Below, piece by piece: positions 36,090 to 48,650 of a stretch of DNA of 64,000 nucleotides. Within the stretch, counting starts at the first letter, position 1, and every line of letters begins with the position of its first letter. The stretch is from positions 538,225,073-538,289,072 of the forward strand of contig OZ010786.1 of the NCBI GenBank assembly GCA_963932465.1. Direction: 5' to 3'. Source of the DNA: Maratus speciosus (Eukaryota > Arthropoda > Arachnida > Araneae > Salticidae). The position numbers were made by a program, and so were the translations under genes. Under the pieces are notes generated by a model that did not search any database, was not told the origin of the DNA, and saw only the letters and a list, made by a program, of their open reading frames with translations.

Positions 36090-37400
36090 ATTCCGGTAGC
36101 ACCGCCTTATTGAAATGAGCAATTGTTGAGAAATATTAATGCAGGGTTACCACAGTAGCGCAAATGTTAGCCAACTTGGCGATAGCTGGCTAATTTGGCG
36201 AAATTTCCATTTAAAACCATTAATCTTTCATAATGGAGGTCACCGAAATTTAATTTAAACTCCACTCATTTAAGATATTTTTTCGAAATCTATGGGTGAG
36301 AATTTAAAGTACATCATTACATCTTCCTCCCGATGCTACTAATAAAATAACCGCCAATAGACAACGGTGTACTGTGTGAGCTCCTAACTGCGCGATTTTA
36401 ATGTGCTTTAGGTACTTTTCCAATATAGGTGCCTTGGCGAAAAAGGAAATTTGGTAACATATTTTCCGGGAACTTATTCACTGTTTTATTTTATATACAC
36501 ACGCATTTTTTTTCGATATTTATACGATTTATTTAACATAAAAAAGCCGTTTCTCTAATTTTATACAGAAACATATGTAATTTGTACATAAAAACATCAG
36601 TAATATACATATAAAACAAACAAAAACGCTCATCAAATTTGTTTTCATAGCTGTTTATATGATTTGACAACAAATCTCGATATTTTCCGTTATACGAACA
36701 CCATGCCAAAATGTATACTAATGCGCCAATTATTTCAAAATGCTAAAAGATATTTGTAATTTTATGCCAGCAGTTTAATATGAGTTTTATTTTATTGCTT
36801 TATTTTATAGCAGTTATTTGCTCACTTATCTTAAGTATATATTTGTGATTTGATGAAATAGTTCGTAAACGTCTGGAATTTTCAAATGTTATATTTTTTA
36901 AATGCTCACTTTAGTATCGACAATGGTTTTTCTTTTATTTTTCAAATACTTCAATTCACGATTTTGCGCCAACTATTACGCTTGGCGACAATGGTATCCG
37001 CATAAGGGAAAAGTACCCATATCTCACTTTCTGATGCCAAAATTACACCAAGCTTTTTTAAAAAAATGCCAAAGCCCCTACAGTGGAAAAGTACCAAACT
37101 GTCTATTATTTTGCGCTATCCGTGTTATAGTTGGTACTATATGCAAGGGGAGTGGAGCGAAGAGTTTAAACATTAAATATTAAAGTTCCGGTACAGCGGC
37201 GCGATTTTTTTCTGACGCCAATGTCATATACACAACGGGTACTTAACTGGCGCCAAAGTGTCGTAATTTTGCTTGATATGGTAATCCGGATGTTGTTGTT
37301 TATGCTGTTGATGTTTTCGCCAAATTGGCGTCGGAAAAAAATCGCGCCAATATATGATAACGTATATGACAACTGTGCCAAAGTTTCTATAAAGCAGTAT
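36090..37400. repeat. TTGGCG/CGCCAA-rich repeat region
   Basis: Many TTGGCG or CGCCAA words (36170-36205, 36430, 36967-36986, 37213-37255, 37318-37360). A small inverted repeat pairs GGCGCGATTTTTTTCTGACG (37198) with its near-complement at 37325-37350. Part matches 12735-12790. The 93-codon frame at 36902 shows no domain. It is probably one or more diverged non-autonomous elements. Confidence 0.5.
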
Positions 37401-37561
37401 AAGGCTAAAAAATTAAGAATAAAATAAATGCAAAATAAGATTAAAGAAGAAAGAAAAATCATGCGTTAAGCATAGAATATGAAACACTTTCAAACATATC
37501 CTGAATGCTTTAACAAAACTTCGTTATTTTGGAAAATAAGGTAAATAAGATAACGTTACTT

Positions 37562-37763
37562 CTTAGATATCCCGTCGACCAATTTCGCCAAATTATATAA
37601 ATTGCCAAATCAATAGTAAGACATTAATAAAACTACAAATAAAACGTCGAATTAATGTTTTTATTGGCCATTATTGGCATTTAATTAATTAAATAATGGC
37701 AACCATTATTGGCAATTAATCTTACAATTTGGCGACAGTAATTTGGTCGACGGTATAACTAAG
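37562..37763. mobile_element. Short GTCGACC-ended element
   Basis: About 200 bp with inverted ends CTTAGATATCCCGTCGACCA and CTTAGTTATACCGTCGACCA. Its left part matches the first 120 bp of the window. Its right part matches 3853-3930, including GCCAATAATGGTTG. It is thus a deleted relative of the large foldback element. Confidence 0.75.
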
Positions 37764-38314
37764 AAATACCAAGATAACTAAGTAAACATTTTAGAAAACG
37801 CATAAAAAAATTTAAAAATTGATTGCAGCAGTTACCGTCCATAGCCAATAGTACCGTTATTACATGCCACTATTTAGCTAAAATTAAATTTAAACTACTC
37901 TTAAAACTACTGAAATCACATTTCCAGATATTATCATCCATAGACGGTTATGTATCCAATTCTTTGCGTGACCATGTATATCATTTTATATATATTCCAC
38001 AAACATTTCTTAAGAAACTAAATGCAGTTGAGCGTAAAAATGCATAACTCCTTTAAAAACCACCTTTAAGCAATTTACTCTCATACTCAGTAACCCTTAC
38101 GAATTCTTTTGTGTAGCCCTGCATATGAACTGTAGCATTTATACACACAGTATAGTATGCATAAATGTAGTGAAACATAAAAGCGCATACCATAATTAAA
38201 AATGCATTTCTAGCAATCATTGCTTATGTACAATACTTCGGAGAAAAGTTTCTTGGCGAGAAAGAAGTTTGCCAAAAATGAACATTTGTTCATTTTTGAA
38301 CTTGTTTGTTTACG

Positions 38315-38380
38315 GACACGTGTATGCTTAGCTGATGACGAGCTGTTATGTTTTTAGCTCGAAACGCGTCCTGTGTTTTG
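38315..38380 (+). ncRNA. Hammerhead-ribozyme-like motif
   Basis: CTGATGA (38332-38338), stem II CGAGC/GCTCG (38339-38343 with 38357-38361) around a 13-nt loop, AAAC, and palindromic ACGCGT (38364-38369) followed by C, so GUC precedes the cleavage point. ACAC upstream can pair with GTGT downstream as part of stem I. Type I hammerheads with tiny palindromic stem III are known from Penelope-like retroelements. A C next to the core deviates from the consensus. Confidence 0.4.
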
Positions 38381-38524
38381 TTTTAATTTTATGGTGATTT
38401 TTTACAAAGTTTTATTATTTTAATTGCTTCATATCGCCAGTTTTCGGTGCTGTTTCGACGAGGATTAATGTTTGTGAATTGTCGAAATTGAACATAAGCA
38501 TCATATAAAATATGTAATACACCT

Positions 38525-40322
38525 AAGGATATAGTGGCCGCTCCTCCGAGTGCTCTGAAACCGACCCTTGAGTGGTGGGAGAATTGGAGCCCGGTAGAGT
38601 TCGTTGTGCACGAATACGATGGGGGCGAATGGGGACGAACCACTGCTTCCACGAGTGGTTCGCGATTGACAGGCCTCGAGTCCGGTGGCTACGGTTAACG
38701 GACGTTGTGCATGGGGTCGTAGCCGGTTGCGGCGGGTTGTCGAAGGTGAGATCCCCCGGCACCCGGGTTCCCTGGGTAAGCCGGATTGCGACGACCCATA
38801 GGTCGATCTCAGCGTCGGTCTATGTGACTAATGGTGTCGCTGAGCTAGCTTATGTGGTAGAATCCCGTCCTCTAATTGACCGAGAGGTAGACTGAATTGA
38901 ATGGAGAGAGCGGGCCTTGCAGAACAGGGTCTCAGTGACTCATTGGTGACGACGGGGCTCGCGGAAGCGCCATGCAGGGTCTCCCGAAGCAACCGAAGGG
39001 TGAGGGTTTCTGTCAGCCACTGATGTACTTTTTGAATCAGGGGGCTCATCCCGCCAAGATTCCCGAAGCTGGGGCATTTGGGAGCCGATCCTAAGGTGGG
39101 TGAGTCTTGGCGGTGCCCTCGTCGATCAGGGAGCTTTCGCAGAGGAAGGCCAGTATGGCTCGGGTTGCCCGATGTCCTGCCGAATTCCCTAAAAAGGGTT
39201 GGCCGGCAAGTCCGCCAGTGGGATTCACCACCGCATTGAAACGGGCCGGAGACTCTCCGACTAACGTGGCGGCGCTTCGAATCTCAGATGAACTCTCGGT
39301 CCGACTCAGATACTGCGTGTCTATGTGTCACTGGAAGTTACCGCACCCAATGGTGAGGGTCTAGTGGTGTATCAAACTAACTTTCGAACACATTAACAGA
39401 TAGCGATCGCCACTGCACGGGGTCGAAATCACTCGTGCTCAGGAACTCTCTACGGAAGTGAAGTAATGTAGCGGTGGCCGGGCTTTTGCCGGACCCACCC
39501 CGCTTCTCCACCTTTGGGTGGAGTCGAGTTGTGAGGGACCGGAGGGACTACGGACCCTCCAACCCCCTAGCGAGGTGGGGTCTATCTCGTCTAGGAAATG
39601 TTTTACGTGCATTCCTGGTGTCGCTAACGACACGTAATTTGATCTCTCAAGTTTCCTTGCGTTGAGCTGCGAAGGGATCCGCTGAGTTGAAGTGGAGAGA
39701 TAGGACGAAAACACCAAACCAGACGATGTCTATGTCGTCAGAGGAGGAGTTTCCTTGTCTCCTCGGGGACCTCTAGAGGCACATACCTGAGATCCCCTGA
39801 GAGGGGTGTTGTCTGTGGCGCCAGGAGGGATTTCACCGTTCCTCCGGGTCTTCTAGCGAGGGCAGCTGCCCCTTCTTATTGGTTGGTCCTCATAAATGTC
39901 TCCGCCGGAAAATGGTATCCGATCTTGAGGACCCTCCGTAAAGTAATTCCTGCTAGGGAATCTTCGGCGACGGTTCATTGGCTAGACGCCTTTGTAGGTG
40001 TTCTTTTCCCGTGGGCTGGTCGGGGTTAACCGGGTGGGGCACCATGCGAAGGGACCGTTTGTTTCTCATACTGCTGGGTTGTAAGGGCTATCGTTTTCGA
40101 TCAGTTCGTCTTTGCTTGGCGATAATCTGCTTGATGTGCGCTGGACAGGCTTTGGCTGGAGTCTTTGTGATTGGAGGCTGTTTGGCTGGAGGCTTTTATA
40201 GGTCGTCCCTGGCGGCGGCCCTCGGGAAGCGTCGCGGGGGGCGGCCTTTCAGTCGTCTCCGAGCAGCGACACAAGAGTCTGTGAAGACTCAGGACCAGAT
40301 GGTGAGACTCCATCATACCTAA
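38525..40322. other. GC-rich structured block of unknown origin
   Basis: A sudden shift from AT-rich to GC-rich DNA for about 1.8 kb, then back within a few bases. Open frames on both strands are short (107 codons at 38572, 114 at 39978, 92 on the minus strand at 39717) and none shows a domain I recognise. Many perfect hairpins are visible: CTCCACC/GGTGGAG (about 39507-39524), GTGTCG/CGACAC (about 39619-39634), CCCCT/AGGGG (about 39795). I compared it mentally with rRNA and found no conserved rRNA block. It is most likely a long UTR of a non-LTR retroelement or an untranslated RNA; unresolved. Confidence 0.45.
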
Positions 40323-40324
40323 TG

Positions 40325-41030
40325 ACTCAAAAATATCTGTCAATGACAAAATCACATTAAATTCTGTGTAAATTAGTTTTTCTTAGTTAAATTACCTTAT
40401 GGAGTGTCATAGTATGAAATATAGCATAGAACACGATCATATAATAGAAATTTGGTTTCTTCAATAAACAGGGCAATTTAAAACAACAAAGCTAACTAGT
40501 TATCTAATTTTAAGTTTTAGAAATTAGTTATTTTTACTGAATGCGTTGAAGGAACAATGTATCTTTTAATCTGAATGATTTCTTTTATCTTAATGAAATG
40601 TTCAATCTTTTGTCATGAAAATACTAAAGACCATCCCGCGGGAAAAGCTGAATGCAACTCGTATGCCTCTATCTTTGTTATTGTTTAGAAAGCGAAATTA
40701 ATCAGAAAAGTATTTTAAAAGATAAGTTAAACAGAATACGATTTGTATGTTTGTGTATTGTTCTGTTTCCCAAAATTGAAATTTTCAACATGATTGTCAT
40801 GAATTGCTTTTAAAAAATAGAAGGATTACTGAAGCGTATATGTTTTACTTTTTTTATTTTTAGAAAAACAGTTTTTATAATAAAACGTGGATGCTGCAGA
40901 TAAAATACTTCCGATATAAAAAGTCAAATGTAAAAAATCCTAACGAAAAATTAATTTCACATAATACAGTGTTAAGTTGAATCTTTGGAATAATAAAGGT
41001 GGGTGGATCAATGGATTTTATAAGGGGGGG
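40325..41030. other. Gene-free AT-rich stretch
   Basis: Ends in a short G-run at about 41025. Nothing else seen. Confidence 0.5.
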
Positions 41031-41036
41031 GGGTCC

Positions 41037-41246
41037 TTACGGCTTATGAATATAAGTGAACTGGCTTTTTTCAATAAGGAATAAATCTCTCGCATCGGTC
41101 ATGATATTATTCATACAGCTGAAAACTCTTTCGCATTTGCACGTTGAAATGAGTATAGTTTTCATAGTCTGGAGAAGAGGATTTAGCTCTCTAGGGTCAC
41201 CGCCAGTATCAATAAAATTGATAATTATCGTTGTAAAAAATAACAA
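41037..41246 (-). pseudogene. hAT transposase C-terminal dimerisation region, fragment
   Basis: The minus-strand frame reads ...LLQTMKTILISTCKCERVFS followed by CMNNIMTDARDLFLIEKSQF. The pattern hxxIxIST.xCERxFSxMNxIxTxxRxxL is the conserved C-terminal block of hAT-superfamily transposases (and of host genes derived from them). Only about 60 residues survive, and upstream catalytic parts are not visible. It is a short decayed piece of a DNA transposon. Confidence 0.75.
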
Positions 41247-41571
41247 TAATTATCGTTTCGCTTGAAAAATAATTCGCTTGAGAAGTTTGTGATCGTGAGG
41301 GATATTTTTTTTAATAGTATTAAACCAAATAAATCAGGGAACGGAGTTCCCACGCGTTTCTACCCAACTACGGCACTGAATAAATCCTGTAATATTCTTA
41401 AAGATTAAAAAATATTTTTCAATGACCGAATCAAACAAAATGCTACGTAGAGTAAATTCGTTTTTATGTGACCGTAGAGCAATATCGATGAGAATATAAT
41501 TGATTAGATAAAACCCGTTACTTTTGAATCATATGAAGCCATGCTATTAAGAAATACTGTATATTACAATA

Positions 41572-43979
41572 CAAGGTGTTCCAAAATTTGAACGGCAAAT
41601 TAACCCGTTAATAGTCGCGCGTTGGTCTTTTCCCCGCCCGAAATTCGTTATCTTCTTGTAACTCATTTCCCGTTAAAGTTACGATAGCCAAATTCCGTTT
41701 AGCTGACCTTGAGTGCTCACACTCTTGTGTAGTAAAATTGCAAGTCATTCCTGCTATTTTTTAGCATTTTATTGATTTCTTAATTTTCAATCGGTCTAAA
41801 TGACCGCGTTGCGACCACTTGCGTTAGTTGAATTTTCCCCCCTCGTGTTCATCCTTTCCCATTTCCGCGAAATCTGTGGGGGAAAGTTTCTTCGAAGTAC
41901 GGACTCTCTGCCTGTTGTTATTTTGTCTTTCTTTCTTTCAGCTATTTTACCCGTTCATAGAGTACTTTTCTACTTTTAGAATGTGACTTAAAATTGTATT
42001 ATTATATTAGTTGTGAAGTCAGTTCACACAAAAAACTGATGGATGGTCACTTACATCTTTTTTTCATTGTCAAACATTGCGGGAATAAATTCTCAAATTG
42101 ATAATATGGAAAAAAAGGGAAATTCATCATTATAATTTGAAAGAAGTTGCTTTCCATTTATTACCGGAACATATAAATGAAAGAAAACAGACAATAACAC
42201 TACCAAACCATTAAAAAAGAGAGAAGAAAATTTTGTGGGAATCAGTAAAAAAATTGCCGTATCTCCAAAATCTGAAAAGTATCGTTTTTGTACAATAAAA
42301 CAAATTCGAAAGATAAAACAATTTTCTCAGAAATGTAGTATGTATATCTGCGAAGAACATACATATAATTTATTTATACAATAAGAAAAATAATGAGAAT
42401 TTTATAATGTAGATTAGAAATTACGCAAATAAAAAACTCTTTTGGATAATTCAGTGAATGTTTATACTATGATTTTAAAAAATATTTTAAGTATTTTTCT
42501 CAAATTTATCTATTTTTAAATTTTCATACTGTAAGTAAAAACTCATTTTTTTTTAACAATGCCGCAGAAAATGTTTTATTATTATTATTATTATTATTGA
42601 AATCCAATAGAGGCTTGGGTAAGTTACTAACAAATTTAAATTTGTTGTCCTTCATCAATTGTTCAAACTATTTTTCAGAACAATGTTTTCCAGAATACGA
42701 AAGAAAATTCATTTAAATAAAATTATTGCTGCATATTTATAATTTCGGAGAAAATTTTCTTATTGTTTTTATTATTCTAATGAATGTTATTATAAAACAA
42801 TAAATTATAACATTAATACCTTATTATAAAATGTACAATTGAATACTTATTTTAATTAAATAGTTGCTGTAAAATGCATCCCTATTAAGATGACCCTTTC
42901 TGTGATTCTATTAATTAAAATAATTTATCCATCTTAGGATTTAAATCTACAATTGCAAATGTATTTAAATTAAATATATAATTTCAATAACTTATTATTT
43001 ACTTTATATAAGGGATGTTCGTATCTAGAGTTTTTATTCAAGGGCACTGTTCCCACCTTGAAATAAGTAGAAAAACTACAAATCATGCATTTTCATTTGA
43101 AAAATGGATTTAATCATAAAATCTCGAGAGCCCCCCCCCCACCCCCCTCCTCCCCCCACTCATACACACAGAGACACCCCACAAAATAAATAAATAAAAC
43201 GTAGTTACAATATTTACATTTATAATTTCGAATTAAGTATTTTTTTACCTTTTTCTTTATTATATATATATATATATAATATGCTTTTGAATTAGTGGTA
43301 TTGTATTTGATTTTCTGTTGCTTGTCACAGGTTCCATTTTTATTTTCTGTTTAATTGTTTAATTTAATGTCCGTGTAATATATTGATAATAAATTTATTT
43401 ATTTTATTTTATTAAATGGATATAGAGTGCCGGAGTATCATAAAAATCTACCTGACTCTGATTCTGTTCTCCCCCCCCCCAAAAAAAAGAAATAATAAAA
43501 ATACCCCTATCACGAATTTAGATTCATATTCGTAAATGTTTTCCTACTAATTATTGATTCATAGTAACATCAGAAATTCAATCAAATCATTTACTATTTA
43601 CTTTTAAGTATTTATGCAAAACGAAGAAAGAGTTATTAAAAACATTTATCTAGATACACCAACTGAATATATACTTTAGCGAAATAAATAATTTGCTGTA
43701 AAAAGTTGTAAAATGAATAATTGCTGTGATATTTTAAAGTTCAGTCAATATTTTCACCCTACGTTATCCGTTTTCGATCATCTGATTACACCGGCAAGTT
43801 TCCCCCCCCCCCTTCGTTTTCGGCCTGCTGGTAACGGCGGCAAATAGACCGAACGCGACTACTAACGTTCTAAAAAATGTCGCGACTACTCTCGGGTTAA
43901 GAGTGGTGATGGAAGGCATCAGGAAGATAAAAAAATTGCATTGACCATGAGTTTGCAACCACGTATTTAATCACAAATA
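41572..43979. other. Gene-free stretch with possible mariner-type end and C-runs
   Basis: TA-CAAGGTGTTCCAAAATTTG at 41570 resembles a Tc1/mariner terminus without a visible partner. C-runs occur at 43131-43156, 43471-43480 and 43801-43811, (TTA)n at 42577-42598 and (AT)n at 43259-43279. No coding evidence. Confidence 0.5.
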
Positions 43980-44459
43980 CAGGGTGTCTCTTACTAACTG
44001 AACTTGAGTTCATGGTAATAACTTAGAGAAAAACAAAAACATTGTAATAAGAATCCAATGATATGTACCTTATTTCGCGTGAAATGTTGTAAAATCGCAA
44101 AAATATTTGAAAAAAACGCGGTGCTCAAGCAATCGATGGCACCGAATGAAATAATAATCCAAGCGAAAAATATGGGGCGTCGATTTCATACTGCTGGCAC
44201 ATATAATGAAAAACTCTACCACTTTTTTTTTATACTACCATATTTATAAAAAAAATGTGAGAATGCCTATTAAGAGATTTATTATTATGTAATTCAGTTT
44301 TCTGAAAGTTATTACCACTTGAGATTGAGTTTGTGTTGAGCATATTGTACTTTTGATTAAATACGTGCTTTGTGACCCTACGTTTCTTTCTAAGTTTCCC
44401 TTCTCTTGATAATTTCTATCACCCATGTTAATTTTTCGGCCGAATTTCGGAACACTCTG
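43980..44459. mobile_element. TA-flanked MITE, 480 bp
   Basis: TA at 43978-43979 and 44460-44461. The imperfect ends are CAGGGTGTCTC and CAGAGTGTTCC. The inverted similarity resumes inside, with TGGTAATAACTT (44015) against its complement near 44315. Non-coding; Tc1/mariner-type by target site and end sequence. Confidence 0.6.
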
Positions 44460-45764
44460 TATATGTATATAAATATACGTACAAAAATATAAACAAATTT
44501 AACATAATTTGTAAAGTACAAGTGTTATCTTATTGCATGTTTCAATCTATCTACGTTGCATCTAATTAGGTAATATCAGCAGCATTTTCGTATAAATAAG
44601 GAGAGAATATCAGTGCTCTGGCTTTTTAAATCTAAAATGTATTTACGCTTATCCTAAAGCAATTACCTGTCAAAAAATGTTCCAGCAGCAAACCTCAAAT
44701 AAACTGTTACATACTGAAGAAACTTTTAGAAAGTCTGTATAAAGTTAAATGTGAATAAATTAATTTTTCGAATTATAAGATTAGTTTTAATTAATGTAGC
44801 GTAAATTAAGGGTGATAACTGTAGCACTACTTTTTCTAAAAACATATAAAATATAAATTTGCACTTTGTCGGAATGTAGATTTATTCAAAAAATAAGGTG
44901 TACAAGTAGGAAAATTGCAGTTTATGGTGGAATTTGAATTGTTGTCTTGATGCAAAACAAGCACAGTAACAATCTGGGTAATAGTTAATTTGAAACTATG
45001 AAAATTTACACAATATACTTTTTACGGAATTAATACTGTATCTCTGCTGTCACGTGATCGACAAAAGCGGAAGTACAAAATTTGCACAGGTTTCACAAAA
45101 CAGAGTACATGCCACATTCATATAAATTTACACGTGCTGCTGCGGATTTATCTCTAACTGTAATCGTTGAAAACAAATGGTCTTTAACTTTCGTCCACCA
45201 GTGTATATTGAAAATATTTCTTTGTGAAAAAATTTCATTGGTTCATTTTTATTATATTTCGTTCTGTTTTTTTTATTGGATAATTTATTTTATTTTACAT
45301 ATTTGAAAATATATTTTATGAATGAAAAAATTCACCAGTGCTCTGTACATTAAACTAAAAATAAGCTATAATAAAAATGTGATTAAAAAAAAAAGATATA
45401 ATTCTTCCATATGTACTTTAAAAAACCCGTTGAGTTTACCAAATAGGCTTCTATCTTAGGACAAAATGTTTCATAAACTGAATCAAAGTTACACATATAC
45501 TGAAATAGTTTGCAATCATATTATATTAGTTTTAAACAAAAAATGTAATATGAAATATGCATTTAATATTATAAAAAATCATTTTTTTTTTCATCAGAAG
45601 TTTGTTTCGGAAAATATCTCTATTGTTTTGCATTAGTACGCACAAGAATAATTTAATTCATATGTAATTTGCAAACGATTTCATAAAAAAAATTATTTAT
45701 TTTTGAGATCAATATAATAAAAATATATAAATAAAATGTCTTCCCCAGCGTTACATAATAATTT

Positions 45765-46085
45765 TCTCTTTTCGAACTCTTCATTTACGAAATAATCTGA
45801 TGTAATTTTATTGTAGACGAAAGTCAACAAACTTAATCTATTTCATGTAATTAACGAAGATAACGATTAATGATCTGGAGAATATTCGTAAGCTGTATTA
45901 CATCAAAGATATTAGTTTTCACAGACAATGTAAATACCTGTTTCATTAACTGTATTACTTCTCATGGATAGAGAATAATTTTAGCTAATTACAGAAAGTA
46001 ATATCCCATGATGATCAAAACGAACGCAAATTATTTATCCCGAAAAATGTAATAAGATAACTTAGGGGGGGTTTTTAATGGAACA
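45765..46085 (+). repeat. Dispersed unit R copy
   Basis: Carries GATAACGATTAATGATCTG at 45859-45877 and the trailer ATTATTTATCCCG. The distal half resumes after the (ATT)n tract with TTTTAAGTTATATTTTCTGA. Confidence 0.65.
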
Positions 46086-46110
46086 GATATTCTAAATAAA
46101 ATGAATGCAC

Positions 46111-46111
46111 A

Positions 46112-46171
<60 letters not shown>

Positions 46172-46172
46172 T
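46111..46172. repeat. (ATT)n microsatellite
   Basis: About 20 uninterrupted ATT units. Confidence 0.95.
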
Positions 46173-46359
46173 TGTTAGAAGCCACGTTTCAAAACTGTTA
46201 ATTTAAATATTATGAATGAAATTTAGACTAAAAGACGGAAATATTTCTTCTTTTTTTTTTCTTTTCATTTTAAGTTATATTTTCTGATAGTAGTACTCAA
46301 AATCATTTTTAACAATTACATTAGCTCTGAAAAGTATTTTGACAAAGATAATAATTGAC

Positions 46360-46568
46360 TTAACCCTTCGCGGTTGATGTCCTTAAAAAAAGGACACCTA
46401 GTTTTTATTTTACAGGCACCCATAATATTTAATTAAAATTTTCCTTTTATAACGTACTTGAAAATAAGCAATTTAGTATTTTCTAATAAATTCGTTTATA
46501 AATATTGATGTCAGTCCATCATTTCTTCAGTTTATAAACAGAATTATTCCGCTTTGGAAAGGGTTAAA
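46360..46568. mobile_element. Short TTAA-flanked element (piggyBac-like MITE)
   Basis: TTAACCCTTCGCGG on the left and, on the minus strand at the right, TTAACCCTTTCCAAAGCGG, about 205 bp apart. A hairpin TGTCCTT/AAGGACA lies just inside the left end. TTAA plus CCCTT is typical of piggyBac ends. Confidence 0.65.
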
Positions 46569-47209
46569 TAAAATCAATCATTTACTTTATTTAACCACAT
46601 TCCATGTTTTACATAATTTTAGCAAATTAACTTAATATGTAATCTTAAAACCTACTCTGTTCAAGTTATTTTTCATACAAATCAAAATGAAGCAGGCTTA
46701 TTATTTTTACTTGCTGTGCTCTTCATTTCCAAAATAGTCTGAAGCAAGTTTGTTGTAGCTTAAAATCAACGAATTTAACTAGCTGGATGTGCCAATCTCA
46801 AAACTTACTTCTATCTCATATATTTTAATATTTCAAAATGTTGTTACAAATGTCAATATTTCATTTTTATTAGTTTTATTAGTATTATGCATAATTTCAT
46901 GCACTTTTCGATGGTACGATATTACAAATTGCACAAAAATTGCTGTAGCAGCGCCCGTTGCTGGTTATAGCTATTACAGTGCCCCCTTACCGCTGACGGG
47001 AGGACCTTTTTGCCATGACTAAAAACATTCACAATACAATTATCTTACAATTGGTAAAAATTATCTTACAATTGGTAAATAAAAGCAATGAAGAGGAATA
47101 TTTTTATACAATCACATATTTATTTATACATTTTTTGTACACATTCAGACATTTATTTTATCAACTACGTTTCAAAAAGATTTTGCCGATTGCACTTTAT
47201 AAATCTCTT

Positions 47210-48650
47210 TCTGTGCATCTCTACGACTTATAACAAAAGCTGTTTTTGCTCTTCGTTCACTGTTGTCGACTAGTCATGCATCAATGCAACAGCTTATTCA
47301 GCAACATCATTTACACAAGGTAAGTTTTCAGGAAATATTGCAGCTTTTTTATAAGATTCAGTTTCGGGCGAATATTTAACTGGTACACTGATGAAACAAT
47401 CTTCAATATTAGTCGTTTCAAAGAATTTATAAGAAATACACAAATCATCCAATTTGAGGAGAAGTATTTCTAATAGATGTATACTAGAACTCCTTTCTTG
47501 TTTCATGTTGAAAACTAGCGCTGATTTTTGCTTGTCAGAAACAAAATATGAAAACAAGCTAAGTGTTGCAAGTTCCCCATTCAAATGCCATGAATGACGT
47601 AACATAATTTTAAATCTTATATTGATTAATTGTTTGTCATCATATTCTTTCAACCTTTGAATCAGTAAACATCATTAAAGGAGGAGCAGATGGGCAAGTA
47701 AACCAAGACTATAAAAATAAACACACAACAAACCGATTAAATCGTTGTATACGTTGAAACTCTCAAGAAGATAACACTATTGTGGTTTCCTTCCCATTAA
47801 ACCATAACTCCATTTTCAATGAATAAATTGCTTTTGCCATTCAGCGAGCTCGGTGGAGAGCACCTGGTTTCCAAATTGTAAGTTGAATGTCTAATCCAAT
47901 CATTAATGATGCAAGATTTAAATTTTTTTGTAATCATCCCTAGGTAGTTTTGTAGCAATTTTTAGCTGATTAGAAATAAAAGTTTTTAAACTGTCTGATG
48001 CTGTTATTATGGGTACTGATTTTTTTTTCTCCATGGTGGTTCAACTTAGACCAGTTTTCCCGGAATATCTTAAATAAAAAGATTTCAGATCCAATAGATT
48101 GTCAAAAACATACACTAAATGCATCAGAAAGTTGATCCTCAAGCATGTGATGCCAACAAGCTAACCACAAAAAGTCTCTGCTTATTTTTGGCTCAATAAG
48201 TGTATATTATCCATTGAATCTTTCACAATTTGTGGGGGTTGTATCAAAACATATGTTAGTTACTTGGGATTCACATTTCTATGATTTTAAGAGCTCGAAA
48301 ACAGCATCAGCTGCTGATTTGTTAATTCTAGACAATAACGTAGGAACTCTACGAAGCTAGAAGAAATTAGTACCGCCAAACGACCAATCTTTCCTGTGCT
48401 TTTTGATGACAAATCGGCTAACAGTACGCCCCAATGAACAACTAATTTGATGTTTCAAACTGTGTTTTTAATTGTTCAGCGATTTCTTGACGAAGATGTT
48501 GGGGTCGCCGATGAACAGTACTTTTTGAAAGCACTATGGATTTTTGAAAGTGGGTCAGACGTCATGGTAGAGGCAAAGCAGCCTTCGTTTATTCCAGATT
48601 CCATTATCATTGCGAACCTTCTAAATGCTGGTGTTAGTTCAATCTAAAGC
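47210..48650 (-). pseudogene. Transposase-like protein of an unnamed arthropod repeat family, decayed
   Basis: Several frames on the minus strand join into one family: VVHWGVLLADL (about 48445-48413), VTNICFDTTPTNCERFNG (about 48265-48210), SRDFLWLACWHHMLEDQL (about 48185-48130), then a 119-residue open piece (47653-47294) ending PCVNDVAE, a stop, and ALMHD...TVNEEQKQLLL (to about 47215). I recall this motif order (HWDGK, ICFDTT.SN, ACRHH, VNDVAERAV) from a high-copy, mostly unannotated protein family in arthropods. It looks transposase-derived, perhaps hAT-like, but I cannot name it. Multiple stops and frameshifts make this copy dead. Confidence 0.7.

Larger units (their letters stand above)
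44462..46360. other. Gene-free AT-rich stretch with R copy and (ATT)n
   Basis: R copy at 45765-46085, continued by its distal part near 46250-46350. An (ATT)n tract (46111-46172) sits between the two halves. Nothing else. Confidence 0.6.

Noticed and set aside
38525..40322. Ribosomal RNA gene or spacer
   Set aside because: The GC-rich, structured look suggested rDNA, but I could not find any universally conserved rRNA block in it on either strand.
48447..48647. 66-codon plus-strand frame
   Set aside because: It is the antisense of the transposase-like pseudogene on the minus strand.
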